From NCBI GenBank assembly GCA_002633005.1, contig NMRA01000364.1:294398-358397 (forward strand): 64,000 nucleotides of DNA, read 5' to 3'. Of this stretch, positions 48,201 to 58,700 are shown in pieces. The position numbers and the translations under genes are program-made. This stretch comes from Phoronis australis (Eukaryota; Phoronida; Phoronidae). The stretch's first letter is position 1; each line of letters begins with the position of its first letter. The notes under the pieces were generated by a model. That model made no database searches, had not been told where the DNA came from, and saw nothing but the letters and a program-made list of their open reading frames with translations.

Positions 48201-51200
48201 ACTAAAAACAAAATGGAATCTTTTCAATTCACAAGAAACAGCAGAGTGGATACGTGCTAACGTATCAAATCTGGTTTAGAATCACGCCACTGTTTCCAAC
48301 CATCTCAGTTTGTGCGGCATATCAGCACCTTGTACTTCTGTCAAATGAAGGAGAAAAACTCTATGTGAGCCGGCAAGCAGCCTCACCATCTCAAGGTTAT
48401 CAGCTTCCAGTCGAAGCCAGGTGCAAAGTTAACCATTTTTTTATTGCTGTTACAGCCTGTGGTGACTTTTCAAATTAGAGTTCAACCTTGTGAATACCAT
48501 TCACAACGGGAAATCACACAAAACCACCGTTAAGATAAAAAGTCAGCTCTTGGAAGAACCAGAGTTATTAAAACAAATCACGCGATGAACATCAAAGGTA
48601 ACTGGTAAGCCAGGTATATTCAGCCTTATTAGAAGTGACTACGATGTACCGGGTGACCTCAGAAAAATGTGGCGATACTAATTACTTTATCTCTATTGAT
48701 TGGTGCATATAAGTGCAACTGGCTACAGCGATACATGTTTACGTTTTCATGTTTTGCCGAGTGAATGCATCAGGATAACGAACACATTAACTCCAGGCTC
48801 AATTACCGACTAAATACTATAGAAGAAACAAAACCCACGATCTTTGAACCTACGTAACTGTTGGATTCTATTGCCTGTTGGGTCGATGGGATGTGTCAGC
48901 ACTCATCTATCAACGATACGCCATTAAAAAGTTATGTAGGACTCTAGAAAAATGTTCAAATCTGGCCAACTTTGGAGCATCACATCTCAGATACGAGTGT
49001 TCGGATTAATACGAAACTTTCAAATTCTACAATTTATACGCTGTTCTCCAAAACGCTGTCAGAAATGTTTTTTAAAATGTTCCATGTTTTAATGATAACG
49101 TACCATTCTTTTTGATACGTGATCACATGACAAATTAGTGGCAGATGGGTAAACGGTGAAAAACCTTATTCTACAGTCTTTCTGTAGTACTTTCAGAAAT
49201 TTTAAAGAGTTCAAATCTGTAGTTCTGTAGATAATTGGACATTTATACACAGACTTGTCGATAAGGTCCTACATAAACTTTAAGTGAGAATGCATGTGCA
49301 GTTCCAGGGCACATTACTAGTGCGACTTGTTATGTCAGATACACAAATATTTCTGTAACAAATCTTCCTTTGTTTTAATTTTGCATTTGTCAAGAAATTG
49401 ATAATACAAGTTCTTTAATGGGGCGAGTTAACCCCAAATGTTTTCCACGGTTTAACTATGCGTGCAGGGGTGCTCATACACCCGAGTCGTGTTTTGGCTT
49501 GTTAAACCGTCTCGAACTTACTTCATCGTAGTTTGACCTCGCAGATTTTAGTGTCAGTGAAAGAGCACGATCTTCCTTCATATGGGTTGCAATTTGATTA
49601 CATTCAAAAGCTTCGAGCGATTCCAAGCATATTCAAACATTACTCTCAGGGCCTCTTTCAGTATTCGTAACTCAATCAAGTAATCACGCTTGAGCGATTT
49701 TAAACCCACTGAACAGCAAGTGGGCCTAAGTTTAGTGTCACCGTTACCTGGTGCTGAAACCGTCAACCACGTATCAAATTACCACTAGCAAAAAAATTGT
49801 CGATCCATCAAACCATTTCTGAAATTGACAAAGCCCTTTTTCGCTTCACTCAGATCACAGAACATGCATCAATTAGTGAAATAGGCTGCGTAGTTTTGCA
49901 TAGTTTTTGCCAGCAGCACTGTCAGCATCAAAAGCTCTCTACCGAACCATGTCCCACTTAAGCTCACACATAAAAAGAGTATGTAACCTTTAAAATGCTC
50001 ACATTACAGCAAATGCACCCTTTTATTATAGCTAATTTCTTCACGACAAACATATTGCGACAAGATCAAAGCAGAGTGCGTACAAGTTAATTTTAAATTT
50101 TTAAACGATGCGTTCCGTGTTAAAATACAGTGGCAATCTAGTTTTCAATTGTGCAAACATTCCCCGAATTTAGGAACTGAAAATCGATCAATGTTGGAAA
50201 AATTGGCAAAATCAAAAAATTGAACACCAGTCTGAATAATTGAAAATTAAGAACTGTTAATTAAATGAGTTAAAAATGAGGCCAATGCTTTCAGAAGGAA
50301 TACCTTTCAGCCATTTAAAAACTCTGACAGTTCAGGTTTTTCAAACAAGTCTGCCAGATCGAAACTGAAGAGTTTTTATGATAGATCATTCACGATATCT
50401 GCCTGTGCTCACGTCCAGGCCGTTCCAACTGAGAAAGGAAAAGTAGAGGGTGAATATGGATGCCAATCGGAAAGAATACAGTATCACGCACTGGCTCATT
50501 CCACCTCTCGTGCTTTTGTCCACATTCCCAAACATTTGTGCTCATGTTTAAGAGTTCAGATTTAAAAGGGATGATATGTAAAATCTCAACATGCATGTCC
50601 TGTTACGCCCCGAACAGCCAGGCGTAACAATGCCGCAGAGAAGGGTTGAAGCGACATCTGGCAGCAACTGCACTCACCGGTATGAAAGTAGGTAGTTGCG
50701 TGTCGCGATTCTGCATCGCCGAGGCTTGCATGCTTCGCCGATGATGTCGAAGGTGACGCTTGTTGCGATATATTGTCGAATAGCCATCCCTGAAAAATAG
50801 ATATGAAGTCCTTACACACGAATCATATCACCACAGAGAGTGCAGGCGTTTGAGTATTTTCCCTGTTCAGACCACTCCAGTTTGCAACTTTTTTCATTGG
50901 AATCAAAGAAAACTGTGGACTGACTGACACAGATTTCAGTAGAACACTAAGATGAACACCTAGGCCTTTGCTCCTAGAGGAACTTTAAAGGGGATTTCCA
51001 GCACGAAATGGAATTACCCATACACCTAAAAATAACACGCGACATTTTGAAACAGACCGACGCAAACAATGAGAAAAAAGTTTGCACACGAGGTATCACG
51101 ACACTAACCCTGTGGCCATCAAGGAACTCGGCTTCTGCAACACAATATGCTAACACGCATGAAGTATCACCCACTACTGGACAAACAAAATTTACCAGTG

Positions 51201-54200
51201 GTCAGTGGAATCAATAGCCCACAGGGGCACTCTTTTATTGACCTTTACATGGCATGCCAAAGGCACTCAAAGGGAGTCTCTTCTTCACCAGAAGTAACAC
51301 AATGATAGAAATATTGACTGGTTGTTGTTTGCCTCTGAAGATCAAAAGGAACGCGGCAATTAGGAGTAATAGCATTAAATTAGATAGCACAAAAGCGGGT
51401 TTGACAATAAAGGGGTTTCTCTGGCGACGCATGAAAAATGTACACAACACATCCTCTGTCTGGAAACCATGTCTTTGAAGTGAACACAAAAAAAAAGACT
51501 TTCCGTTACATGATTCTGTTTTCGCAGGGATTCCATTGTTTTCTAATTAAAACGCGTTTTTTTTTCATCACACAATAACACCGCAGGCTATGCAATAAAA
51601 ATAAGACGGCATCGCTAATGTAACCCTGTCGCCGTTCTGTGCGCGCTGGCAAAGAATAGAAATTGTATTCGAATGAAAAACTGAATTTAATGGCAATCTA
51701 AGAGAACAGAAACTTTGGAAACAATGACATGAAAAAGAATGCTCACGAGTCATCGCAGCGCGAGACTTGTTTTAATTACCATCCAGCTAGTGTTCCGATA
51801 ATACCAACTAATCAATACCATTGGCGACTGTCTACAGTCTCCCTTTAGTAGACTTTAATTAAAAAGCAATGACACCATCGTTGTGCAGATTGAGCTGAAT
51901 TATCATTTGCAGATTTCCGATCGACAATAGGTAAAATCATTTAAGAAGCAAACATCAAAAACACATCAACGTCACCAAATTCATAATGATTCATGAAGCA
52001 GCATTGCTCTTTATCGTACCTCTTGGGTTTAAAGTGACTTAAGATTTATTTCTGCAGAAAAGTCGGCCAAGAAATCAGTTATTTAAGGTGTGACCTGAAA
52101 TCCCAATCAACAACATACAACTGTGTTAATTTCTTGTATCAAATCTCCTCGGACTGAGGGCCAACCAATTGACTGAATTTCTACACCATAACACCTTGAC
52201 AATGATAACATCCATCCCCCAACAATGTGTAATGCTGCTCAGTGCATAGACACGCTTTCACACTTTGCCGGTTTCTTTGATTTGCCTAGTGACACTTTGC
52301 ACTGCGTTTCATCTCGGCCACCCAGCCATGACTACAAATGCCCGACCAGATCAAAGGACATTCTTGTGCATTCATGAGTCAGAAAAAAGATGTTTCTCAG
52401 AAGTATCGATGGTTTTCAGAAGTAACAAGATGAAACGTAAAACTTCAGAGAATCCACATAATGCCACCTATTCCCAAGTCAAACCCTCTCAGATCCAATT
52501 TTCATATGAGCTACAAAAGAAATATTTAAGGCAATTGCTTGGTAATAACAGCAGTCATCATTAAACCATCCACGTAATTAACTGTGACAGACTTACAAGT
52601 CAAGAATTTTGACACAATTTAAATAGCCTTGTTATTGTTACGGACTATCACGAGGACATGGTGAATAGGATTAATTGGATGACCGAGATCATTTGACTTC
52701 TTGTCACAAAGGGTAAATAATTTCTGTGGCAAGATCAAAGGCATGGATGCCATGTGGTAATTAAACACTTGCAGAAACTGTAACAGGTGACGGAATATGG
52801 AAACCGGGTCAACAATAGTTTTTGTGCTGACGACGTAAGCGAATCACCAACAACGGCTGTCCGAATTCGGGCTTTGATTATATCTATTACATCATTAAGG
52901 GAAATTGCCTCTCATTGGGCGAATTTGCTAGGATCAAAGAGAACAGGTTTAATACTTCAGATCAGAGCAAAAAGACATTAACACAGTTTTGTTGCACGAG
53001 GCATGCTCGGTATAATTTCCCAGTAGGGTCGACCCATTTCTGCAGCTTACCGCATTCAGAGAGGCTGAGCAGCTTGCCACCAGGCACAGGTGCTACTTTT
53101 CATGTGATTTGTACAATGGAAAAACTTGCCAGTGACTCATCAATGGCAGGGTCTAGAAACGTGACATTCAACCACTACAATGCATCCACATTCAGAATGG
53201 ACATTTCTCAGTTTCAACGAGTCCTTTCAATATTCTTATCCCTGAGAGTACCCCGCCACACACGCACACACATAGACACAGACACACACACACTCGCACG
53301 CATACACTAGGCCGACCAGTCGTATGCATTAGGCTGACAATGCAGATCCAACCGTGTTACGCCTCGGGGGCTTTGGCGGCCGAGATCAAAGGAGGCATGA
53401 TCAAAAGAATCAGTGGCACGAAGCAAACACAGGAGCAATTAGAATAACAATTCAAGACGTGCTATTCACCAGACTGTGAACCCACAGTTCAGTTGTAGTC
53501 GTCTGTACTGGCACACGTACATGGCACGCAAACACGCGAGCTGCCATGAACGCAACCACACGCAGGGGTTAGCTATTATTTCTTGAGTTTATACTCAATC
53601 AAGAGAATGGGTACATGCAGGTCTTCGTTTGTAAAGCCAGCCTAATACACACCTGCAGCAGGTAATTATGGTTCACACATACAACCCTGCACACAGATAG
53701 TGTGGCCTCGTAAACTGCAGGCTGTCATTAACCGATTTAAAGGCAGTTAAGAAAATTGAGTGGAACCACTTGTAAGACACATCAAACATAAAAAGATAGT
53801 AGACATCTAGATATTCAAAACACAATTACCAACAATCAAACGAAGGAATGCCATCTGTCATTGGAAATGGTGTAAAAACTGACTCCTTCGATTGTGACAA
53901 TTGACAATTTCCACGTTTTTGAATATTTGTAGAAAAAACAGACAACGAAAATCAAGAACTCTCTGAATGCTCAGGTCTGTACTTAGGTGATCCAGAACAG
54001 TCTATGTTCTGACACGCAACATTTCACAAACTGAACCGTCAGAAAATGACTAGAGGGTCACGTGATACATTCTCTTTGGCAAAAAATGGCTGCAACCCAG
54101 GAGGTAAGCTGTCTGACAATTCACAGACCGTGACCAAGCCAACCTATTCTCAAAGGGGTCTCACAGGTCGTTAAACTCGTATCAAATGCCCACGATCAAA

Positions 54201-55741
54201 GACAACCTGCCAGCCACCGCCAGAACGCATGGACTGACTCCCAAATGTTGTATAACTGGTGTTTCTTTCATCACCATATGCCCACGACTTACAGCAAGTA
54301 TTTACAATCGAGGTAGGCCAAAAGTAAGAATAACTGAACACAAGACCTGGGTAGAGTTCAGTAATGCATGGACCTTGCTAAAAAGCAAGACTTCGCGAGA
54401 TTACGCGAGATATTGCCCTGTATATTAAATGAGAACACTTGATTTTGCTTGGTTTCAGCAAGGTCATAGCGTAGGTCGTAGCGTTACTGAACTCTACCTA
54501 GATTCTAACCCAAAAGGAATTCATCAAAGAAGACAACAGATAAATGGGAAAATCCCCAATTCCCGGTGGCACATGTGAGAGTTGAGATTTTTTCAGCCAG
54601 CTTAAGCAGCCCATCAAGGCTAACCACAGGCTTCTAATGACAAAGAGGATGACTTTCACAGCAAGCACAGTGAATTTTTGTTTCAGAAAATTAATCCTTT
54701 ACCAAGCCCTTTGAACTTAAACCTTTATTGTTCTATTAAGGAAAATGCAGCAGTGTTCACTTTGATCTCGTCATCAACATCCTTTGAAAACGACAGCCAA
54801 TAGACGCCTGATTAACCAAACATAATACCACAGCATGGTGATTAAGACTTAAAACTGTTTAACAATATACTGAAGGCTGAAGAAGTGAAAAACTACCAGC
54901 TGTTACAAACAACCATGGTCACAGTCAACTGTGGGCAATCATGTGTCTAGTAAAGGCTAACAACACCAACGCTAGGGGAGACCTCTATTGACGATCAATG
55001 AAGTACTACTAAAGCAACCAATATGGCAGCCATGTTTCTGTGATCCGTACATTCATAACAGAGCAGTGACAGACTCATGATGTGTTAAGGAAGAAAAGTT
55101 TGCTAGTTAAAAAAAAAACTAAATACACCTTTTGGCACAGTAAGTCGATGGAAATGTCAGCATGATGCCTGGGTGTAGAATTTACATTCAATCAAAACTT
55201 TGGAGGACCATGACGAGAACTTTCATGTGTGATTACCGACTTTAATAATACTTTCCAACACAAACAAACGCTAAGCCAGGAGCCCCTTACACGTAAAGTG
55301 ACTTAAATCTACGAAAAAAATTTGGTCTTACGTTCCCGCTTACGAATTATTGAATAAAATGTTGAGCCCCGAAATCATTAGCACAAAACAGAATAGAAAA
55401 AATTATAGAAACTATCTAAGTAACTAGCAGACATGGGCATAGTCTCAATTTCTCAGTGACTTGTATTTCGTTTAAACGCAGGATTTAACTACTTTTCAAG
55501 AATAGTTGTGTAGAGCGTAAGATCTAATTTCCGATTTGAGTCATAAATCACTTTTCATGAAACAAATCTCTGAACAGGTAAGGATGGTACTCACACACTG
55601 GAGTCCGTTTGTGACATGGTGTCGTCCGTGAGGGCATCGCTAGAAAGGGATTGTAGCTCGCTGTCGACGGCAGAGACGGGGGCATAGCTGGTATAGTACG
55701 GGTGTTGTACTCGCCCTGTGTTCTGACTGTGTAGATAGGCC
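39138..55741 (-). CDS. Axin: Axin, C-terminal two thirds (GSK3-binding, beta-catenin-binding and DIX regions); nine exons
   Basis: Axin is the scaffold of the cytoplasmic beta-catenin destruction complex (APC, GSK3, CK1) and polymerises with Dishevelled through its DIX domain. Nine exons joined at GT-AG sites give 621 residues plus stop with all phases consistent. In order: Ser-rich linker ending in [21 protein letters not shown] linker; GSK3-binding segment [15 protein letters not shown]; beta-catenin helix [13 protein letters not shown]; His-rich HIHQHHHHH; conserved FIQDPNMP...[11 protein letters not shown]; complete DIX ending in RVEKKE. The RGS (APC-binding) and tankyrase-binding N-terminus must lie beyond 64000. 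There is one stop codon and no frameshift. The neighbouring convergent gene is CEP112. The introns hold many TCF-type sites. Confidence 0.96.
39265..40195 (-). other. Axin intron
   Basis: About 0.93 kb, splitting the DIX domain. No ORF or RNA gene seen. Confidence 0.6.
40196..40384 (-). CDS. Axin: Axin exon: first half of DIX domain
   Basis: 189 nt, acceptor TTTCAG, donor GTGAGT. A Ser/Lys-rich lead ([14 protein letters not shown]) is followed by [30 protein letters not shown], a clear match to DIX YFFCGExIPY...TLGQFKExLxKKGxY. Confidence 0.97.
40814..40933 (-). CDS. Axin: Axin exon: linker before DIX
   Basis: 120 nt, acceptor TTCCAG, donor GTGTGT. Reads [20 protein letters not shown] and onward to FEQDTR. 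Phase 2 at both ends fits its neighbours. It is low-complexity linker, supported mainly by splice sites and phase. Confidence 0.8.
41335..41571 (-). CDS. Axin: Axin exon with conserved FIQDPNMP block
   Basis: 237 nt, acceptor GTCTAG, donor GTGAGT. Contains [18 protein letters not shown] and [14 protein letters not shown], the best conserved part of Axin between the beta-catenin site and DIX (human LFIQDPTMPP...LTQLEEARRRLE). Confidence 0.95.
41954..42097 (-). CDS. Axin: Axin exon with [10 protein letters not shown] block
   Basis: 144 nt, acceptor TTACAG, donor GTAAGA. Reads [20 protein letters not shown] and onward, a Ser/His/Lys-rich stretch ending LQHRQG. It corresponds to the human KIMQWIIEGEKE block. 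Confidence 0.9.
42098..43921 (-). other. Axin intron
   Basis: About 1.8 kb. Near 42180-42300 a segment is imperfectly repeated (GGTTGGTAACAGTACAGC versus GGGTTGTTAACAGTACAGA and GGGTTGGTGATAGTACAAC), and near 43580-43720 three similar AAAACACC(C/T)ACTG(A/T)TCAAC units occur. A (CA)n tract is at about 43760-43775 and a TCF-type CATCAAAGG at 43220-43228. Confidence 0.6.
43922..44556 (-). CDS. Axin: Axin large exon: beta-catenin-binding helix and His-rich region
   Basis: 635 nt, acceptor TTGCAG, donor GTGAGT, starting in phase 0 at [11 protein letters not shown]. Contains [19 protein letters not shown], the amphipathic beta-catenin-binding helix (human ESILDEHVQRVLRTPG), then [17 protein letters not shown], whose SP/TP sites are candidate GSK3/CK1 targets. 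It continues with DSGMSDEY, the His-rich [17 protein letters not shown] (human KHVHHHYIHHH) and a Gly-rich tail ending NPSNEK. Compared with vertebrates about four residues are inserted between the helix and the TP(G/S)RSP motif. Confidence 0.96.
44557..46903 (-). other. Axin intron
   Basis: About 2.3 kb, non-coding, with a TCF-type GCTTTGATC at 44822-44830. No other feature seen. Confidence 0.6.
46904..47059 (-). CDS. Axin: Axin exon: GSK3-binding segment
   Basis: 156 nt, phase 0-0, acceptor TTTCAG, donor GTAAAT. Reads [20 protein letters not shown], then [20 protein letters not shown], matching the human GSK3-interaction helix [20 protein letters not shown]. Confidence 0.95.
47060..50677 (-). 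other. Axin intron
   Basis: About 3.6 kb. It holds (CA)n at about 47660-47690, TCF-type sites at 47571, 48590 and 50064, and the dispersed repeat at 49130-49275. Short ORFs have no support. Confidence 0.6.
49130..49275. repeat. Dispersed repeat, copy in Axin intron
   Basis: Diverged relative of 36215-36365 in the same orientation. Its downstream AAGGTCCTACATAA also occurs near 31660, hinting at a third relative. Confidence 0.45.
50678..50789 (-). CDS. Axin: Axin exon: DGYSTIYR linker
   Basis: 112 nt, acceptor TTTCAG, donor GTGAGT. Reads [20 protein letters not shown], then DTQLPTFIP, aligning with human DGIPPYRIRKQHRREMQ...LPHIP. The first G completes valine of SSV, and the exon ends in phase 0. 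Confidence 0.93.
52349..54202. promoter_or_regulatory. Candidate Wnt-responsive enhancer: cluster of TCF/LEF sites
   Basis: Exact GATCAAAGG at 52349-52357, 52733-52741 and 53384-53392 (all matching SATCAAAGS, the reverse of SCTTTGATS), plus one-mismatch GATCAAAGA at 52932-52940 and 54194-54202. All are in the same orientation. Vertebrate AXIN2 is a direct beta-catenin/TCF target, so an intronic feedback enhancer is plausible. Activity is inferred only. Confidence 0.45.
53374..53392. promoter_or_regulatory. Composite TCF site plus helper motif
   Basis: TGGCGGC (53374-53380; GCCGCCA on the minus strand, matching helper consensus GCCGCCR) lies 3 bp from GATCAAAGG (53384-53392). Helper sites are bound by the C-clamp of invertebrate TCFs next to the HMG-box site. 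Confidence 0.45.
55595..55741 (-). CDS. Axin: Axin exon: Ser-rich linker with [19 protein letters not shown]
   Basis: 147 nt, acceptor TTACAG, donor GTGAGT. Reads [20 protein letters not shown], then [20 protein letters not shown] and SV, matching human NPYYVNAGYA...QSLSSDADTLSLTDSSV. The first base belongs to a codon begun in the preceding exon. This is the most 5' Axin exon I can assign with confidence. Confidence 0.94.
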
Positions 55742-58700
55742 CTGTAAAGATGACGAAGAGTTCAGTTGAATATCCAATATCAACAGCGCAAGTCAAACCA
55801 TACCGTGGGTAATGTTCATACAAGATTGCATAACAAATTTTGATGATAACAACACCTGCGCTAATCATAATACAGAAGTGAACACGCAGGTACGATGCAT
55901 TCTATTCTTACTGACCAGTCAAAAATAAGTAGCAGTAAAGAAATATCAAGGGCACAATGTAGAGACAGAGTGGCAGTTGTAGCCAGGTACGCAAACAAGT
56001 TAAAATGACATCAGAAACCAGTCATGTAAAACAAGTTAACAAACTGGCATTAGCAACTGGTTCTGGTTCTGAAACCAGACAACTAATGCAGTCAAGTGAA
56101 CAATATGAACTACAAGAAGACAAATTTAGTCGACTCAGTTTTCACAATCTATTTATTGAACGCAACATCAGTGGGTCCAGAATGGCCACAATCAAAGTAA
56201 GACGATGTGAGCCAAACTTGGGACATTGTTCTAGTGTGTTATTAAACCATAACTGTTAACATTAATTGGCTGCACAAATTTAAAGATGATGGAAAAGAGA
56301 GCATGAAAATTCACCCAGGTTGCTAAGCCAAAGGCTGAATTAAGTTAGAGAGCAACACCCCTTACAACAGACTATAGTAAACCCTGATCATACCATTCAC
56401 CCCTGGAATTCCACTGATCCATTAATTACCAGGGTTCAAGAAAGTTCCACCAGAGTGCACCACATGCAGAGAACAATTAACTTACACAACCTCACTGATT
56501 GAACTAAGATGTTAGTCTCAGATGTGCCAAGAATGATAACACTGACAAACTGACACAGTGAACAACGTTTTAAATGATGAAGCAAATTACTTATAAATTC
56601 AGATGAGATAGACGCAGAGTAATGGCGGAATCATAATTTTACACTTAGGTGGAATTGCTGTATATTAAGATCATCAACAAGGACAACATCGCTGTGTACG
56701 AGTTCGAGAAGCTATCACACAACTGTACACAGGCCTGTACATGAAAACATGAGTATAGTAAATTTTTTCAATTTTAAACAAACACACCCTAAAAACTTTT
56801 CTTTTTTTAACCTTGCCAATAATCAAAACCGATGGAATTGGTGGTGACAGGGGGAGTATTTTCCCTTCAACCAAAAATTCCCCTCAGAAGGCACAGGCCC
56901 CTAAAGCGAGTGGGAGGTCCCTTTCCTTTACGCTACACGGAAATCAATTGCAAATATCATTGCTATTTCTCTACTGTCAAAGGCGGACTACCTAATTTTT
57001 ACATCCACACCTCGACAAAATTAAAGCAGAATATATTAGGATATATCAGTATTTTGTTTGTGCTGAAATGACGACAAAAACAAATTCATTGTTTCTGCCA
57101 CTTTAACTAGTGCTGAAACTCTTACATATCGGGCTAGTGCTCTATATAATATAAATTTCAAATTCCACTGAAATTACAATTCATGTATTATATCATCCAA
57201 GGTCCATTTCCATCCTGTGAGGAGTTGGTGTGTTAAATAAATGCATTGGACTGGTACCAAAAGCCAAAAATGTCAAAATTTGCTTAAGAAACGACTAGTC
57301 TCTCAATACTTAAAACTTCTTGCACCAGGTTTTCAAACTGGACACAAGTAAGTCAAACTGCACATCATGCCAGGTCATGGCAAAATTAAAACTCAGATGG
57401 AGCGACGACTGACGAGTCAAAACAGGTTGTCAAGAACACTACAACTGTTCTCCCAAAGCCTGAAGTTAAGTAGACAATAGAAACTGGTAACAGCACGCCA
57501 TTCGACCATTTATTGTTGTGGTCAGACTTCCTCAATGAGGCTCTGACACAATTAAAAGGAGACATTGGGGCGACAGTCAGACGGACAGAGAGTATCAAAC
57601 TTGACGGATAATCGCCAGATCGCTTGTACAAGATATGGATTTTTTGTTCTTGGGATTAAGCCAGGAGTATCGTGAGGGATTACCGGAAATTGGACAACAG
57701 GGCAGTGAAAATAGAAAATCATGCATGTAGTTATTTATCAACACAGCAAAACTGCTGATGGCGTCCAAACAATGTAACGTTGTTAACTTCACGAGTCTAA
57801 AGACATCAAATCAGGTTGGCAAAGATGCTCCAACTACTAAGGACAGTTTTGGCGAGATCTACGACTATTTGCACTCAAATGAACAATGAAAAAAAATGTA
57901 ATCTAAAAATCAATTGTGAGCAATACAAGGTGGTGACTGTTGTTCAGCTCTGGATGAAAGAACACGACTATGAAATAAGTCTCCCGTAATCCAGTTGAGA
58001 GTCTTCACATTTAAAACAATTTTGACACGAGACCCAGATTTTCTGCGGTAACAAGAAAAGCAAGACAATTCGCAGAATTTGAAGTTTTTAACAGAATTCA
58101 AATATTTCACTAGTAGATACAACAACTCTAGTTTTAATTGTACAATCCACTATTTGTTACCCAAGAACGATTCTAGCCACAATTCGACCGACGATTGTTT
58201 TGCTGAGGACACATTCAAGCAGTCGTTCAACCTGTCTTGACTGTAACACTGATCTCATTTCCAGCTTTAAGAAATAATAAATATGCCGTACGACACATTA
58301 TTGGTAATACAAAGCTGTGACATCAGAGTGAGGCAAGTCCCGAAACATTTCAGTGTTCACCCTCGAGAAAGATTCTGTGACATTTCACATTTTGCATTAT
58401 TGTCCCAAAAATTCCAACACCTGTGCGATACAAAGTCGACGGCAAGTTACGTGTCTGTACTTGCCCTTTCTCGCGTTATTTTAACAAGAACCGACTTTGG
58501 TCCTGGTTCAAACGAATAGCAGGTAAAATTCTTAGTACACTGTTATGGTTCTTTTACAGTGCCCTCATGTGGCCCTGCAGTGAATGACTGCAAGCAATGT
58601 AAATGGCACAATCAATAAGCACAACCACACGATTTCGTGAATGAAATTTTTGCAAAATGCATTAACCAGTTGACCTAGTTCTTTGAAAATATGGTGTCTA

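Larger units (their letters stand above)
50790..55594 (-). other. Axin intron with TCF-site cluster
   Basis: About 4.8 kb without coding signal. It contains the densest TCF-type sites of the window (52349-54202) and a (CA)n-rich tract at about 53255-53300. Confidence 0.6.

Noticed and set aside
55548-55868. 106-codon minus-strand ORF
   Set aside because: Wrong frame across the Axin exon 55595-55741; only the alternative frame gives the conserved QSLSSD...TDSSV sequence.
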